The notes beneath the pieces are model-generated. The model had not been told where the DNA came from. It saw only the letters and a program-made list of their open reading frames with translations, and searched no databases. From positions 62,001 to 126,000 of the forward strand of contig NZ_JSEF01000004.1 of assembly GCF_000805675.1 (NCBI RefSeq): a stretch of DNA of 64,000 nt, read 5' to 3'. This DNA comes from Corynebacterium minutissimum. GTDB taxonomy: Bacteria > Actinomycetota > Actinomycetes > Mycobacteriales > Mycobacteriaceae. Within the stretch, counting starts at the first letter, position 1. Each line of letters starts with the position of its first letter. The position numbers and the translations under genes were made by a program. This document shows positions 1 to 7,951 of the stretch, one piece after another.

Positions 1-675
1 CTTGTCACAAATCGCGATGATGTTGTGCTTCTCGTGGGTAGCAAAGGCAATGTGGTGCATACGCGGGCCATCACCACCGGTCATAGCGGTGTCATGGACG
101 GTCGGCTTACGACGCATCCATGCAGCATAGACGGTTCCTTCTTCATCACGGATGTCCTCGGTGGTGCGGAAGCCGAGGTCTTCCATGTACGCCACTGCCT
201 TCGGCACATCTGGGGTGATCTGATTGAAGTGGTCGAGGCGAACGAGTGCACCAGGGATGTGGGCGTCGTATGACCAGGCCAGACGCTCACGGTGCTCAAC
301 CTCGTAGAAGAACTCGTACGGGAATCCCAGTGGGTCCTGAACGCGCACGGAGTCACCAATGCCCTTGACGAAGCCATCCTTGTTACGGCGGACCTCGCAG
401 CCACGCGCCTTGTAGAACTCCTCGGCGAGGTCCAGGTCCTCCGGCGAACGAACGCGGAAGGAGAATGCAGCGACGGCAGCGACGGGGCCCTGTCGCAGCA
501 CGAGGTTGTGGTGGATGAACTCCTCGTAGGTGCGCAGGTAGATTTCGTTCTCGTTTTCCTCAGTCACGACGAGGCCGAGGGTGTCAACGTAGAACTTACG
601 GGATGCAGCGAGATCGGTAACGATGATCTCCATGTAGGCGCAACGCAGGATGTCGGGGGCCTGAATGTCAGCCAT
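1..675 (-). CDS. hpaD: 3,4-dihydroxyphenylacetate (homoprotocatechuate) 2,3-dioxygenase, C-terminus beyond window
   Basis: Extradiol ring-cleavage dioxygenase that opens homoprotocatechuate to 5-carboxymethyl-2-hydroxymuconate semialdehyde. 225 residues are visible; the end lies left of base 1. The protein closely resembles, from memory, the Brevibacterium fuscum enzyme: CAYMEI near residue 12, EEFIHHNLVLRQGP at 51-64, RLDHFNQ at 146-152 and RMHHIAFATHEKHNI at 205-219. H149 and H208 correspond to two of the three Fe(II) ligands; the third, a Glu, would lie outside the window. The ATG is preceded by an AAGGAG box. It follows hpaE by 53 bp, so it is the fourth visible gene of the hpa operon, and the substrate it needs fits the neighbouring genes. 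Family assignment is strong; metal and substrate are inferred from the family. Confidence 0.93.
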   Translation of the reverse strand, partial: MADIQAPDILRCAYMEIIVTDLAASRKFYVDTLGLVVTEENENEIYLRTYEEFIHHNLVLRQGPVAAVAAFSFRVRSPEDLDLAEEFYKARGCEVRRNKDGFVKGIGDSVRVQDPLGFPYEFFYEVEHRERLAWSYDAHIPGALVRLDHFNQITPDVPKAVAYMEDLGFRTTEDIRDEEGTVYAAWMRRKPTVHDTAMTGGDGPRMHHIAFATHEKHNIIAICDK

Positions 676-728
676 GGTGGCTCCTTAGTGTGAATTAGTA
701 ATGGGGGAGTGGAGAGGGCGCGCAGACG

Positions 729-2246
729 TTACTGGTCCTGCTTGCCAAAGACCGGGTTGTGCACCTTGTCCAGGTTGATGTGGACGGCCTGCTGATCGGT
801 GTAGAAATCGATGGAGCGGTAGCCGCCCTCGTGGCCGAGGCCGGATGCCTTGACGCCGCCGAACGGAGTGCGCAGGTCGCGGACGTTGTTGGAGTTGAGC
901 CACACCATGCCGGCTTCAACGTTCTGGGCAAAGTTGTGGGCACGCTTGAGGTCGGAGGTCCACACATAAGCGGCGAGACCGTACTTGGTGTTATTGGCCA
1001 GCTCGAGTGCTTCTTCGTCGGTATCGAACGGGGTGATACCAACGACGGGGCCGAAGATCTCTTCCTGGAAGATTCGTGCGTCCGGCTTGACGTCAACGAA
1101 GACGGTCGGCTGAACAAAGTTGCCCTCCTCGAAGCCCTCTGGACGCTCGCCGCCGGCGGCCAGGGTGGCCTCCTGCTTGCCAATCTCGATGTAAGAGGTG
1201 ACCTTCTCGTAGTGCTCCGGGTGGACGAGTGCGCCAACCTCGGTGGTCGGATCGGAAGGCAGGCCGACCTTCACGCGCTTAGCCTGCGCGGCGTAGCGCT
1301 CGACGAACTCATCGTAGATATCGCGCTGAACCAGAATGCGGGAACCTGCGGTGCAACGCTCACCGTTGAGGGAGAAGACACCGAAGATGCAGGCGTCGAT
1401 AGCCGTCTCTAGGTCAGCGTCATTAAACACGATGGCCGGGGACTTACCACCCAGCTCCATGGACAGGCCCTTGAGGTGCGGGGCTGCATTGCCGAAAATG
1501 ATCTGGCCGGTGCGGGATTCGCCGGTGAAGGAGATCAGCGGGACGTCCGGGTGCTTGACCAGCGGGTCGCCGGCGTAACCTTCCTCGCCGAAGCCGTTGA
1601 CCAGGTTGAAGACACCCTTAGGCAGGCCGGCCTCTTCAAAGATTCCCGCCCATAGCTGAGCAGACAGCGGAGTGAACTCGGCCGGCTTGAGGACGACGGA
1701 GTTACCGGTAGCAATAGCCGGGGCCAGCTTCCAGGACTCCAGCATGAACGGGGTGTTCCATGGAGTAATCAGGCCAGCAACACCAATCGGCTTGCGGTTG
1801 ACGTAGTTGATCTGGCGGCCCGGAACCTTGTAGGCGTCATCGGCCTGGGCCACAATCAGATCGGCGAAGAAGCGGAAGTTTTCCGCGGCGCGCTTGGCCT
1901 GACCGTTTGCCTGCGTAATTGGCAGACCGGAGTCGAAGGACTCCCATGCGGCGAGCTTTTCTGCGCGGGTTTCCACAATATCCGCGATTTTGTTCAGGAC
2001 ACGTGCACGCTCACGCGGCAGAGCCTTGGCCCACGGGCCGTTCTCGAAGGCATCCTTGGCAGCCGCAACAGCCTTATCGATATCAGCTGGCTTGCCTGAA
2101 GCTGCCTTGATGTAAGGCTGGTTCGTCACTGGATCGAGGACTTCAAATTCCTCGCCGTCGATAGACGGAACAAATTCACCATTGATGTAGTGCAGGATCT
2201 TCTCTGGAAGATCGGTGGGCTTAGCAGCATCGTTGTTGATAGCCAT
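729..2246 (-). CDS. hpaE: 5-carboxymethyl-2-hydroxymuconate semialdehyde dehydrogenase
   Basis: NAD-dependent aldehyde dehydrogenase of 505 residues, the usual length for HpaE. It would oxidise the ring-cleavage product of HpaD to 5-carboxymethyl-2-hydroxymuconate. ALDH hallmarks are visible: TPWN (N164, oxyanion hole), SMELGGKSP (E264, general base) and NGERCTAGSR (C298, catalytic nucleophile). The start is set by an AAGGAG box about 8 bases upstream of the ATG. It lies 15 bp downstream of the GntR gene and upstream of hpaD. Assignment to the hpa pathway rather than to a generic ALDH rests on that position plus the sequence type. Confidence 0.92.
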   Translation of the reverse strand: MAINNDAAKPTDLPEKILHYINGEFVPSIDGEEFEVLDPVTNQPYIKAASGKPADIDKAVAAAKDAFENGPWAKALPRERARVLNKIADIVETRAEKLAAWESFDSGLPITQANGQAKRAAENFRFFADLIVAQADDAYKVPGRQINYVNRKPIGVAGLITPWNTPFMLESWKLAPAIATGNSVVLKPAEFTPLSAQLWAGIFEEAGLPKGVFNLVNGFGEEGYAGDPLVKHPDVPLISFTGESRTGQIIFGNAAPHLKGLSMELGGKSPAIVFNDADLETAIDACIFGVFSLNGERCTAGSRILVQRDIYDEFVERYAAQAKRVKVGLPSDPTTEVGALVHPEHYEKVTSYIEIGKQEATLAAGGERPEGFEEGNFVQPTVFVDVKPDARIFQEEIFGPVVGITPFDTDEEALELANNTKYGLAAYVWTSDLKRAHNFAQNVEAGMVWLNSNNVRDLRTPFGGVKASGLGHEGGYRSIDFYTDQQAVHINLDKVHNPVFGKQDQ

Positions 2247-2261
2247 GTTTAGTCCTTCTCC

Positions 2262-2924
2262 TTAGGTATTCTTTTCGCGGTAACTGCGCAGTGTGGTTAG
2301 ACGGTGTTCGCGGGCAACCTTTTCTATGTAGGCAGGCTCTGCGCCTGCCTCAATCAAGTTGACCAGTCGTTCATGTTCGCGGACGGATTCTTGGGCTCTT
2401 TCTGGCACGTACCGGAATGTCGACACGCGGTGGTATTCCAACTGTTTCCATTGGTCCACCACCAAGTTCTTCAATCTCTCATTCGGGCACTTGGCAAAAA
2501 GAACACTGTGAAATTCTTTGTTGAGCTGGGTAAATTCATCGGGGTCATGGTGGATGTCTAGTTCACTCATACGACGATTAATCTCCCGCGCTCGGGCTAG
2601 GTCTTCGGGCTCAAGCAGGGGCGCGGATTGAGCTGTGGCATTCGCCTCGACGGTGGCCACGATGTCCATGGACTCGTAGTAAGCCTCACGGTTGTAGGTG
2701 GTGACACTTGCTCCTACATTGCGCTCATACGTGACCATCCCTTCCGCCTCCAGCTGGCGTATCGCTTCCCTGACGGGGACCACGCTGATATCCAGCGCTT
2801 CGGCGATGGTGGCCAGTACTAGGCGGTAGCCGGGCTCGTACTCACGGGTACGAATCTTTTCACTAATCCAGTTATAGGCTTTTTGGGATTTGCTTTCCCC
2901 AGAAGGTGTGGAAGGTGATGTCAT
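2262..2924 (-). CDS. GntR-family transcriptional regulator (FCD type), probable regulator of the hpa genes
   Basis: 220 residues. The N-terminal winged helix (about residues 10-80) has the GntR pattern, including VPVREAIRQLEAEGMV with the recognition helix. The remaining C-terminal part (about 85-205) is all-helical with Asp/His residues typical of FCD ligand-binding domains. The ATG overlaps the stop of the upstream FAH-RraA gene by 4 bp (ATGA), so the regulator is translated inside the catabolic operon. FCD regulators are usually repressors released by an acidic aromatic or ring-cleavage product. That this one controls the hpa operon and the divergent transporter is inference from position. 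Candidate operators are listed separately. Confidence 0.88.
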   Translation of the reverse strand: MTSPSTPSGESKSQKAYNWISEKIRTREYEPGYRLVLATIAEALDISVVPVREAIRQLEAEGMVTYERNVGASVTTYNREAYYESMDIVATVEANATAQSAPLLEPEDLARAREINRRMSELDIHHDPDEFTQLNKEFHSVLFAKCPNERLKNLVVDQWKQLEYHRVSTFRYVPERAQESVREHERLVNLIEAGAEPAYIEKVAREHRLTTLRSYREKNT

Positions 2925-4411
2925 TGATCACCTTCCTTGCTCTCATTGGCAGCCCCGTCACGGAAGGCAAGGTAGGCCTCTTTGTTCTTCCCCGTTGGTG
3001 GGAAAAGGCCATCGAGACTAGCGCCGGTTTCCACTTGGGTAGCAACCCACTCGTCTTCGTGCTCCTTGGCCAGAGCACCTTCGGCCACCTCCTTTGCCAG
3101 CGCCCGGGGGATGACGATGACGCCATCATCATCACCGACGATGATGTCTCCTGGGAGTACGGTGGCGTTTCCGCAGGAAACAGCAATATCGCTATCCCAC
3201 GGCACGTGCTTTCGGCCAAGCACGCAGGGGTGTGCCCCCTGGGTAAAGACAGGAAGACCGATCTCTCGCACGGCTTCGAAGTCACGGACACCACCATCGG
3301 TCACGACTCCAGCGGCACCGCGCACCTTCGCACGCAGAGCGAGGATGTCACCGAGGGTTCCGGAACCCGACTCTCCGCGGGCTTCGATAACGATGACCTC
3401 TCCCTCCTTGACAGTGTCAAAGACTTTCTTCTGCTCGTTCAGTCCGCCACCGTGGGACTTGAAGAGGTCTTCGCGGCCGGCGACAAAGCGCAAGGTGCGG
3501 GCCACGCCCACCATCTTGGTTCCCTTGGTTTGCGGATAAACACCTTCGATGACGGACTGGTTAATGCCTCTATTGCGCAACTGTGCCGAAAGTCCCGCCG
3601 TTGGCGCCTGCTCAAGTGCGGCCTTCAACTGTGGGTCAAGCCCACCGTTATCCAGTGGTTCAAGTCCCGCACTTTCGCGGTCACCGTAAGCGTCTTCACG
3701 TTGCTTGTCATCCACATAGGGCAGGCTTCCAAGCTTCGCGTCGAAGTCCGCTGCTACTTCTTCAACGGTGGTCTTCAACCGGCCAGAGGTCACGCCACCT
3801 GGGATGTCTACCTCCACCTCAACGACGTCACCAGGCTCGATGACGGAGGAGCCAGCCGGGGTTCCGGTAAGGATGATGTCTCCCTCTTCGAGCGTCATGT
3901 GCTGCGAGAGGTCCGCCACGAACTGGGCAAGCGGGAAAATCAGGTCCTCATCGGACGACGTTCCTTCCTGGACAATCTCACCGTTAACCCATGTACGCAG
4001 ACGCAAGGACTTGGGGTCGATGTCCTGAGCCGGGATGAGCTCTGGGCCAATAGGGGTGTAGCCATCGCGCGATTTGGAGCGGGTGTTGGATCCCTTGTCT
4101 TGGACCTTGTAGTCATACAGGCCAATGTCGTTCGAGGCGGTGACATACGCGACGTGCTTCCATGCCTCATCCAAGGAGACATTTCGTGCAGGCGTGCCGA
4201 TGATAAGAGCAATTTCGCCCTCAAATGCCAACAGCTCGGTACCGGCGGGGCGTTGAACTACTTGTCCGGTTCCAGCCAGTGTGCTCGTGGCTTTGAGGAA
4301 GTAGCTCGGTGCCTTGGGCCAACGGCCTCGCTGCGCTGCGCGCGACTCGAAAGCCACGTGGACGGCGATCATCTTGCCCGGCTTGACCGGCAGAAATTCA
4401 GGTACAGCCAT
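2921..4411 (-). CDS. Fusion of a fumarylacetoacetate-hydrolase (HpaG-like) domain with an RraA-like aldolase domain
   Basis: 496 residues with two catalytic domains. Residues about 1-215 form an FAH domain: FEGEIALI gives E64 and E66, NDIG gives D95 (metal ligands), followed by RDGYTPIGP. In hpa pathways this family decarboxylates or isomerises the product of HpaE. Residues about 255-480 form an RraA/HMG-aldolase fold: GTLGDILALR (D355) and VVTDGGVRDFEA (R376-D377), the residues that bind metal and substrate in RraA-type pyruvate aldolases. It is the first gene of the minus-strand hpa operon and overlaps the GntR gene by 4 bp. No separate hpaG2, hpaH or hpaI gene is visible, although the operon continues out of the window. 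The domain calls are firm; that the RraA half replaces the HpaI aldolase is inference. Confidence 0.85.
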   Translation of the reverse strand: MAVPEFLPVKPGKMIAVHVAFESRAAQRGRWPKAPSYFLKATSTLAGTGQVVQRPAGTELLAFEGEIALIIGTPARNVSLDEAWKHVAYVTASNDIGLYDYKVQDKGSNTRSKSRDGYTPIGPELIPAQDIDPKSLRLRTWVNGEIVQEGTSSDEDLIFPLAQFVADLSQHMTLEEGDIILTGTPAGSSVIEPGDVVEVEVDIPGGVTSGRLKTTVEEVAADFDAKLGSLPYVDDKQREDAYGDRESAGLEPLDNGGLDPQLKAALEQAPTAGLSAQLRNRGINQSVIEGVYPQTKGTKMVGVARTLRFVAGREDLFKSHGGGLNEQKKVFDTVKEGEVIVIEARGESGSGTLGDILALRAKVRGAAGVVTDGGVRDFEAVREIGLPVFTQGAHPCVLGRKHVPWDSDIAVSCGNATVLPGDIIVGDDDGVIVIPRALAKEVAEGALAKEHEDEWVATQVETGASLDGLFPPTGKNKEAYLAFRDGAANESKEGDQ

Positions 4412-4446
4412 GAAGAATCCTTAATTGTGAACAAATCCTTGCCCGA

Positions 4447-4458
4447 ATCGTATATTAT
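4447..4458. promoter_or_regulatory. Candidate GntR operator in the hpa/transporter divergent promoter
   Basis: ATCGTATATTAT matches 10 of 12 bases of the perfect palindrome at 5940-5951 and lies 36 bp upstream of the FAH-RraA start. A shared AT-rich palindrome in front of both transcription units would suit the operon-encoded GntR protein. This is pattern matching only; the GntR binding specificity is not known from the sequence. Confidence 0.35.
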
Positions 4459-4535
4459 CCCTAGCATCGCCGCAAGTGGTTAAACTCACACGACGACTTA
4501 GATATATGTCGCACCACATGTCGAAAGGAATCAAC

Positions 4536-5903
4536 ATGTCTCGAACCACCGTCACGCCGACGATCTCCACGGCCGAGCGCCGTCGAGTAGTCGCCGCGAC
4601 AACTATCGGTACCGCTATCGAGTGGTATGACTATTTCCTCTACGCTGCCGTCGCCGGATTGGTGTTCAATCAGCTCATGTTCGGCCCGCTCGAGGGCGGT
4701 TTGGCCACCATCATTTCCTTCCTGACGGTGGGACTGTCCTTCCTCTTCCGCCCTGTCGGTGCCTTCCTTGCTGGCCACTTCGCTGACCGCCTCGGCCGCC
4801 GCGTCGTTCTCATGGTGACTCTTTTTGCCATGGGAGGTGCGACCACCCTCATCGGTCTCCTTCCCACCTACGAGACCGCCGGCGTATGGGCACCAATCCT
4901 GCTCATTCTCCTGCGCATTGTCCAGGGTATTTCGGCTGGTGGCGAGTGGGGCTCGGCGGTGCTCATGGCCGTTGAGCACGCCCCCGACAACAAGCGCGGC
5001 CTGTACGGCGCGGGCCCACAGGTTGGTGTTCCGGCGGGCCTGCTGCTTTCCTCCGGCGTCCTTTCCATCATGAACACGATTGCGCCTGGCGACGCCTTCA
5101 TGGCCTGGGGTTGGCGCGTTCCTTTCCTCATTTCCATCATCCTTGTCCTCGTGGGCTACCTCATCCGTATGGGTGTAGACGAGTCTCCCGTTTTCGAAGA
5201 GATTGCCCAGCGTGAGGAGGAAGAAGCCACCAATCCCATCGGCACGCTGTTCAAGAAGTTCACTCCGCTGGTCTTCGTGGCTGCTCTCGTCTTCGCTGGT
5301 AACGGCACGGTGGGATACATGACAACCGGCGGCTACATCCAGCGCTATGCCACCGACCCTGAAGGCCCCGTAGCACTGGCACGTGGCGACGTACTCAATG
5401 CCGTCACCATCTCCGCGGCAGCTTGGGCGCTGACGACGCTCTTCGCTGGCTTCATCTCTGATTTCATTGGCCGCCGGAACACCTACCTCATTGGTTTCGT
5501 GCTCCAGGCCATTGGTGCAGCCGCCCTCTTCCCGCTGGTCAACACCGGCAGCTTGGGCATGCTGTACGCCGCCCTTCTCTTCCTCACCATTGGCCTTGGC
5601 CTGACTTATGGTGCCCAATCCGCGATGTATGCCGAGCTTTTCCCTGCCTCCATCCGCGCCACGGGCGTATCCGTTACCTACGCGATTGGTTCGGTGCTGG
5701 GCGGTGCTTTCGCGCCCATGATTGCGGCTTCCTTGGTGGAAGCAACCGGTACCACCTTCGCTGTATCGGGCTACCTGGTTACCGCCTCCCTCATTGGCCT
5801 TGTGTGCACGTTCCTACTACGCGAGCGAAAGGGAATCGCTCTAGGCCCAGAGCACGAGGCAGAACAGTCCCGTGGCCACTTCATCTTCTCGCCGAAGGTG
5901 TAG
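4536..5903 (+). CDS. MFS transporter of the metabolite:H+ symporter (MHS) type, probable aromatic acid uptake
   Basis: About 455 residues with twelve hydrophobic segments. The N-terminal TAIEWYDYFLYA is the MHS-subfamily signature, and the loop after the second helix (GHFADRLGRR) is the MFS motif A. The reading frame could begin 20 codons earlier, but the ATG at 4536 has AAAGGA six bases upstream and starts just before the conserved region. The gene diverges from the hpa operon and precedes the flavin hydroxylase gene. It probably imports the hydroxyphenylacetate or hydroxybenzoate substrate by proton symport. Substrate is inferred from context; the family call is secure. Confidence 0.9.
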   Translation: MSRTTVTPTISTAERRRVVAATTIGTAIEWYDYFLYAAVAGLVFNQLMFGPLEGGLATIISFLTVGLSFLFRPVGAFLAGHFADRLGRRVVLMVTLFAMGGATTLIGLLPTYETAGVWAPILLILLRIVQGISAGGEWGSAVLMAVEHAPDNKRGLYGAGPQVGVPAGLLLSSGVLSIMNTIAPGDAFMAWGWRVPFLISIILVLVGYLIRMGVDESPVFEEIAQREEEEATNPIGTLFKKFTPLVFVAALVFAGNGTVGYMTTGGYIQRYATDPEGPVALARGDVLNAVTISAAAWALTTLFAGFISDFIGRRNTYLIGFVLQAIGAAALFPLVNTGSLGMLYAALLFLTIGLGLTYGAQSAMYAELFPASIRATGVSVTYAIGSVLGGAFAPMIAASLVEATGTTFAVSGYLVTASLIGLVCTFLLRERKGIALGPEHEAEQSRGHFIFSPKV

Positions 5904-5939
5904 AACAACCTCACCCGAGCCATTGTGCTGCAGCCGGTC

Positions 5940-5951
5940 ATCATATATGAT
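5940..5951. promoter_or_regulatory. Perfect 12-bp palindrome upstream of the flavin hydroxylase gene
   Basis: ATCATATATGAT is self-complementary and lies in the 143-bp gap between the MHS transporter and the hydroxylase, about 95 bp before its start. It resembles the element at 4447-4458, so it may be a second operator of the hpa GntR regulator. No binding evidence can be seen directly. Confidence 0.4.
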
Positions 5952-6046
5952 TCCGGAACTAAGACGCAGCTCACACATCGATGGTCTATTGAACTGAATC
6001 ACCATCCATGTGCAATCTCTACCATCGCTTTACTAAGGAGTTCATA

Positions 6047-7894
6047 GTGCAGTTCCATCACAACGGCTACGTGTCCGAAGATCCGCGCGTTCATGAGGCC
6101 ACCGGTTACGGCGTCGACCGCGCAGTAGAACTTCCCGATGAAATGGATGTACTCATCGTCGGCTCCGGTCCTGCGGGAATGATTGCAGCGGCCCAATTGG
6201 CCATGTTCCCGAGTGTCAATACCCGCATCATTGAGCGCCGCCCACAGCGACTTGAACTCGGGCAGGCTGATGGTATTCAGTCCCGTTCGGTTGAAACCTT
6301 CCAGGCCTTTGGATTCGCCAAGGAAATCACGGAAGAAGCCTACGAGATTACGGAGATGTCCTTCTGGAACCCAGATCCTGAGGACCGCTCGAAGATTGTC
6401 CGCGGCGCTCGCCCCATCGATGATGAACATGGTATCTCCGAGTTTCCACACCTCATTGTGAACCAAGCACGCGTTCTGGATTATTTTGCCCGCTATGCCC
6501 ACCGCGCACCGGGGCGCATCACGCCAGATTATGGCTGGACTTTCACTTCTCTCGAGGTAGGGGAGGGCGAGTACCCGGTCACCGTCCACCTCGAGGACGC
6601 ACACGGCAATCCACGCGATGTCCGCGCGAAGTACGTCGTGGGTTGCGATGGCGCACGTTCCCGCGTGCGTAAGTCCATTGGTCGTTCGTTGAAGGGCGAC
6701 CAGGCTAACCACGCTTGGGGCGTGATGGACGTCGTGGTTGATACAGACTTCCCGGACTGGCGTACCAAGTGCGCAATTCACTCGAAGGCCGGCTCCATCC
6801 TGCACATCCCTCGCGAAGGCGGCTACCTCTGCCGTGTCTACGTTGACCTCGGAGTGGTTCCTGAGGATGACAACCACAAGGTTCGCGATACGCCCATTGA
6901 AAAGATCATTGAGAAGGCCAATGAGATTTACTCGCCTTATTTCATTGACGTCAAGATGGTGGCGTGGCACTCCGTCTACGAAGTGGGGCACCGCCTGGTT
7001 GATGCCTTCGATGACAACAATGGTGACCCGCGCGTCTTCCTCACGGGCGACGCATGCCATACCCACTCTGCCAAGGCGGGACAGGGCATGAATGTCTCGA
7101 TGCAGGATGGCTTCAATATTGGCTGGAAGCTCGGGCATGTCCTCGACGGTCGCGCGCCCAAGGAGCTCCTGTCCACCTATCACGGTGAGCGCCAGCCGGC
7201 CGCACAGAATCTCATCAATTTTGACCGCGAGTGGTCCACCCTGATGGCTACCCCGACCGAAGAGCTCGATGACCCTCAGGCAGTGGAAAAGTACTACGTC
7301 GCTGCGGAAGAGTTCGCCGCTGGCATGATGACGCAGTATGACGAGAACCTGATTGTAGGCGATACCAAGCACCAAGCCCTGGCGGTAGGTTTCCCAGTTG
7401 GCAGGCGTTTTAAGTCCCTCGAAGTTCTGCGCCGCTGCGATGCCTTTGTGCAGCACCTAGGCCATCAACACACTGCCGACGGCCGCTACCGCATCTACGC
7501 CTTTGCTGATTCACCTAAGGCAGGGGAGAGCTCTGCGCTTAGCGCATGGGCGGAAAAGATTCCGGCCATTCTCTCTAAGTTCAATCCCGAAGGAGCTGAT
7601 GAAAACACCTACTTCGATGTCAAAGTGATTTATCAGCAGACGAATCATCATGACTACGAGATTCTTGACGCACCAGCCCTCTTCCGCCCGCGTAATGGCA
7701 AGTTCAACGTGCCCAACTGGGAGAACGTCTTCAACGCACTTCCTGACAAGGACATATTCACCATGCGCGGCATCTCCCGCGACGGCGCCGTAGTCATTGT
7801 CCGCCCGGACCAGTACGTTGGCGCGGTACTGCCGCTTGATGACGCCAATGCGGTGGAAGAGTATTTCGCCTCCGCGCTCATCAAGCGTAGCTAA
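6047..7894 (+). CDS. FAD-dependent aromatic hydroxylase, MobA-like (3-hydroxybenzoate 4-monooxygenase type)
   Basis: 615 residues from a GTG start. The GTG is chosen because AAGGAG precedes it and the N-terminus then reads MQFHHNGY, like MobA of Comamonas (recalled as MQFHLNGF). FAD motifs: [18 protein letters not shown] (dinucleotide fold, about 30-47), YVVGCDGARSRVRKSIG (DG motif), and GDACHTHSAKAGQGMN (flavin ribityl binding). The C-terminal thioredoxin-like domain of phenol-hydroxylase-type enzymes is present (DIFTMRGISRDGAVVIVRPDQYV). MobA makes protocatechuate. Beside hpa genes the enzyme might instead make homoprotocatechuate from a hydroxyphenylacetate, since no hpaBC genes are seen. 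Class is secure, substrate open. Confidence 0.85.
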   Translation: MQFHHNGYVSEDPRVHEATGYGVDRAVELPDEMDVLIVGSGPAGMIAAAQLAMFPSVNTRIIERRPQRLELGQADGIQSRSVETFQAFGFAKEITEEAYEITEMSFWNPDPEDRSKIVRGARPIDDEHGISEFPHLIVNQARVLDYFARYAHRAPGRITPDYGWTFTSLEVGEGEYPVTVHLEDAHGNPRDVRAKYVVGCDGARSRVRKSIGRSLKGDQANHAWGVMDVVVDTDFPDWRTKCAIHSKAGSILHIPREGGYLCRVYVDLGVVPEDDNHKVRDTPIEKIIEKANEIYSPYFIDVKMVAWHSVYEVGHRLVDAFDDNNGDPRVFLTGDACHTHSAKAGQGMNVSMQDGFNIGWKLGHVLDGRAPKELLSTYHGERQPAAQNLINFDREWSTLMATPTEELDDPQAVEKYYVAAEEFAAGMMTQYDENLIVGDTKHQALAVGFPVGRRFKSLEVLRRCDAFVQHLGHQHTADGRYRIYAFADSPKAGESSALSAWAEKIPAILSKFNPEGADENTYFDVKVIYQQTNHHDYEILDAPALFRPRNGKFNVPNWENVFNALPDKDIFTMRGISRDGAVVIVRPDQYVGAVLPLDDANAVEEYFASALIKRS

Positions 7895-7898
7895 ACCA

Positions 7899-7914
7899 CG
7901 TTTCACGTGAAACG
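7899..7914. other. parS centromere site 1
   Basis: CGTTTCACGTGAAACG matches the 14-bp core GTTTCACGTGAAAC of the bacterial parS consensus exactly. It lies five bases after the hydroxylase stop, between two convergent genes. The ParB that would load here is encoded at 45.4-46.5 kb. Confidence 0.92.
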
Positions 7915-7916
7915 AC

Positions 7917-7945
7917 TGTGGGCCTGGCTAATTGCCAGGCCCACA
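7917..7945. terminator. Hairpin terminator between convergent genes
   Basis: A perfect 12-bp stem (TGTGGGCCTGGC / GCCAGGCCCACA) with a 5-base loop sits between the hydroxylase stop and the DUF4143 stop. It probably ends transcription from both sides; no long T-run follows on either strand. Confidence 0.75.
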
Positions 7946-7951
7946 TTCACG

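Noticed and set aside
2906..4483. 525-codon open frame antisense to the FAH-RraA gene
   Set aside because: High GC with strong third-position bias creates long antisense frames; the sense strand has two clear domains.
5999..7456. 485-codon open frame antisense to the flavin hydroxylase gene
   Set aside because: It is a shadow of the MobA-like gene: no ribosome site, no family features, and the sense frame is complete.
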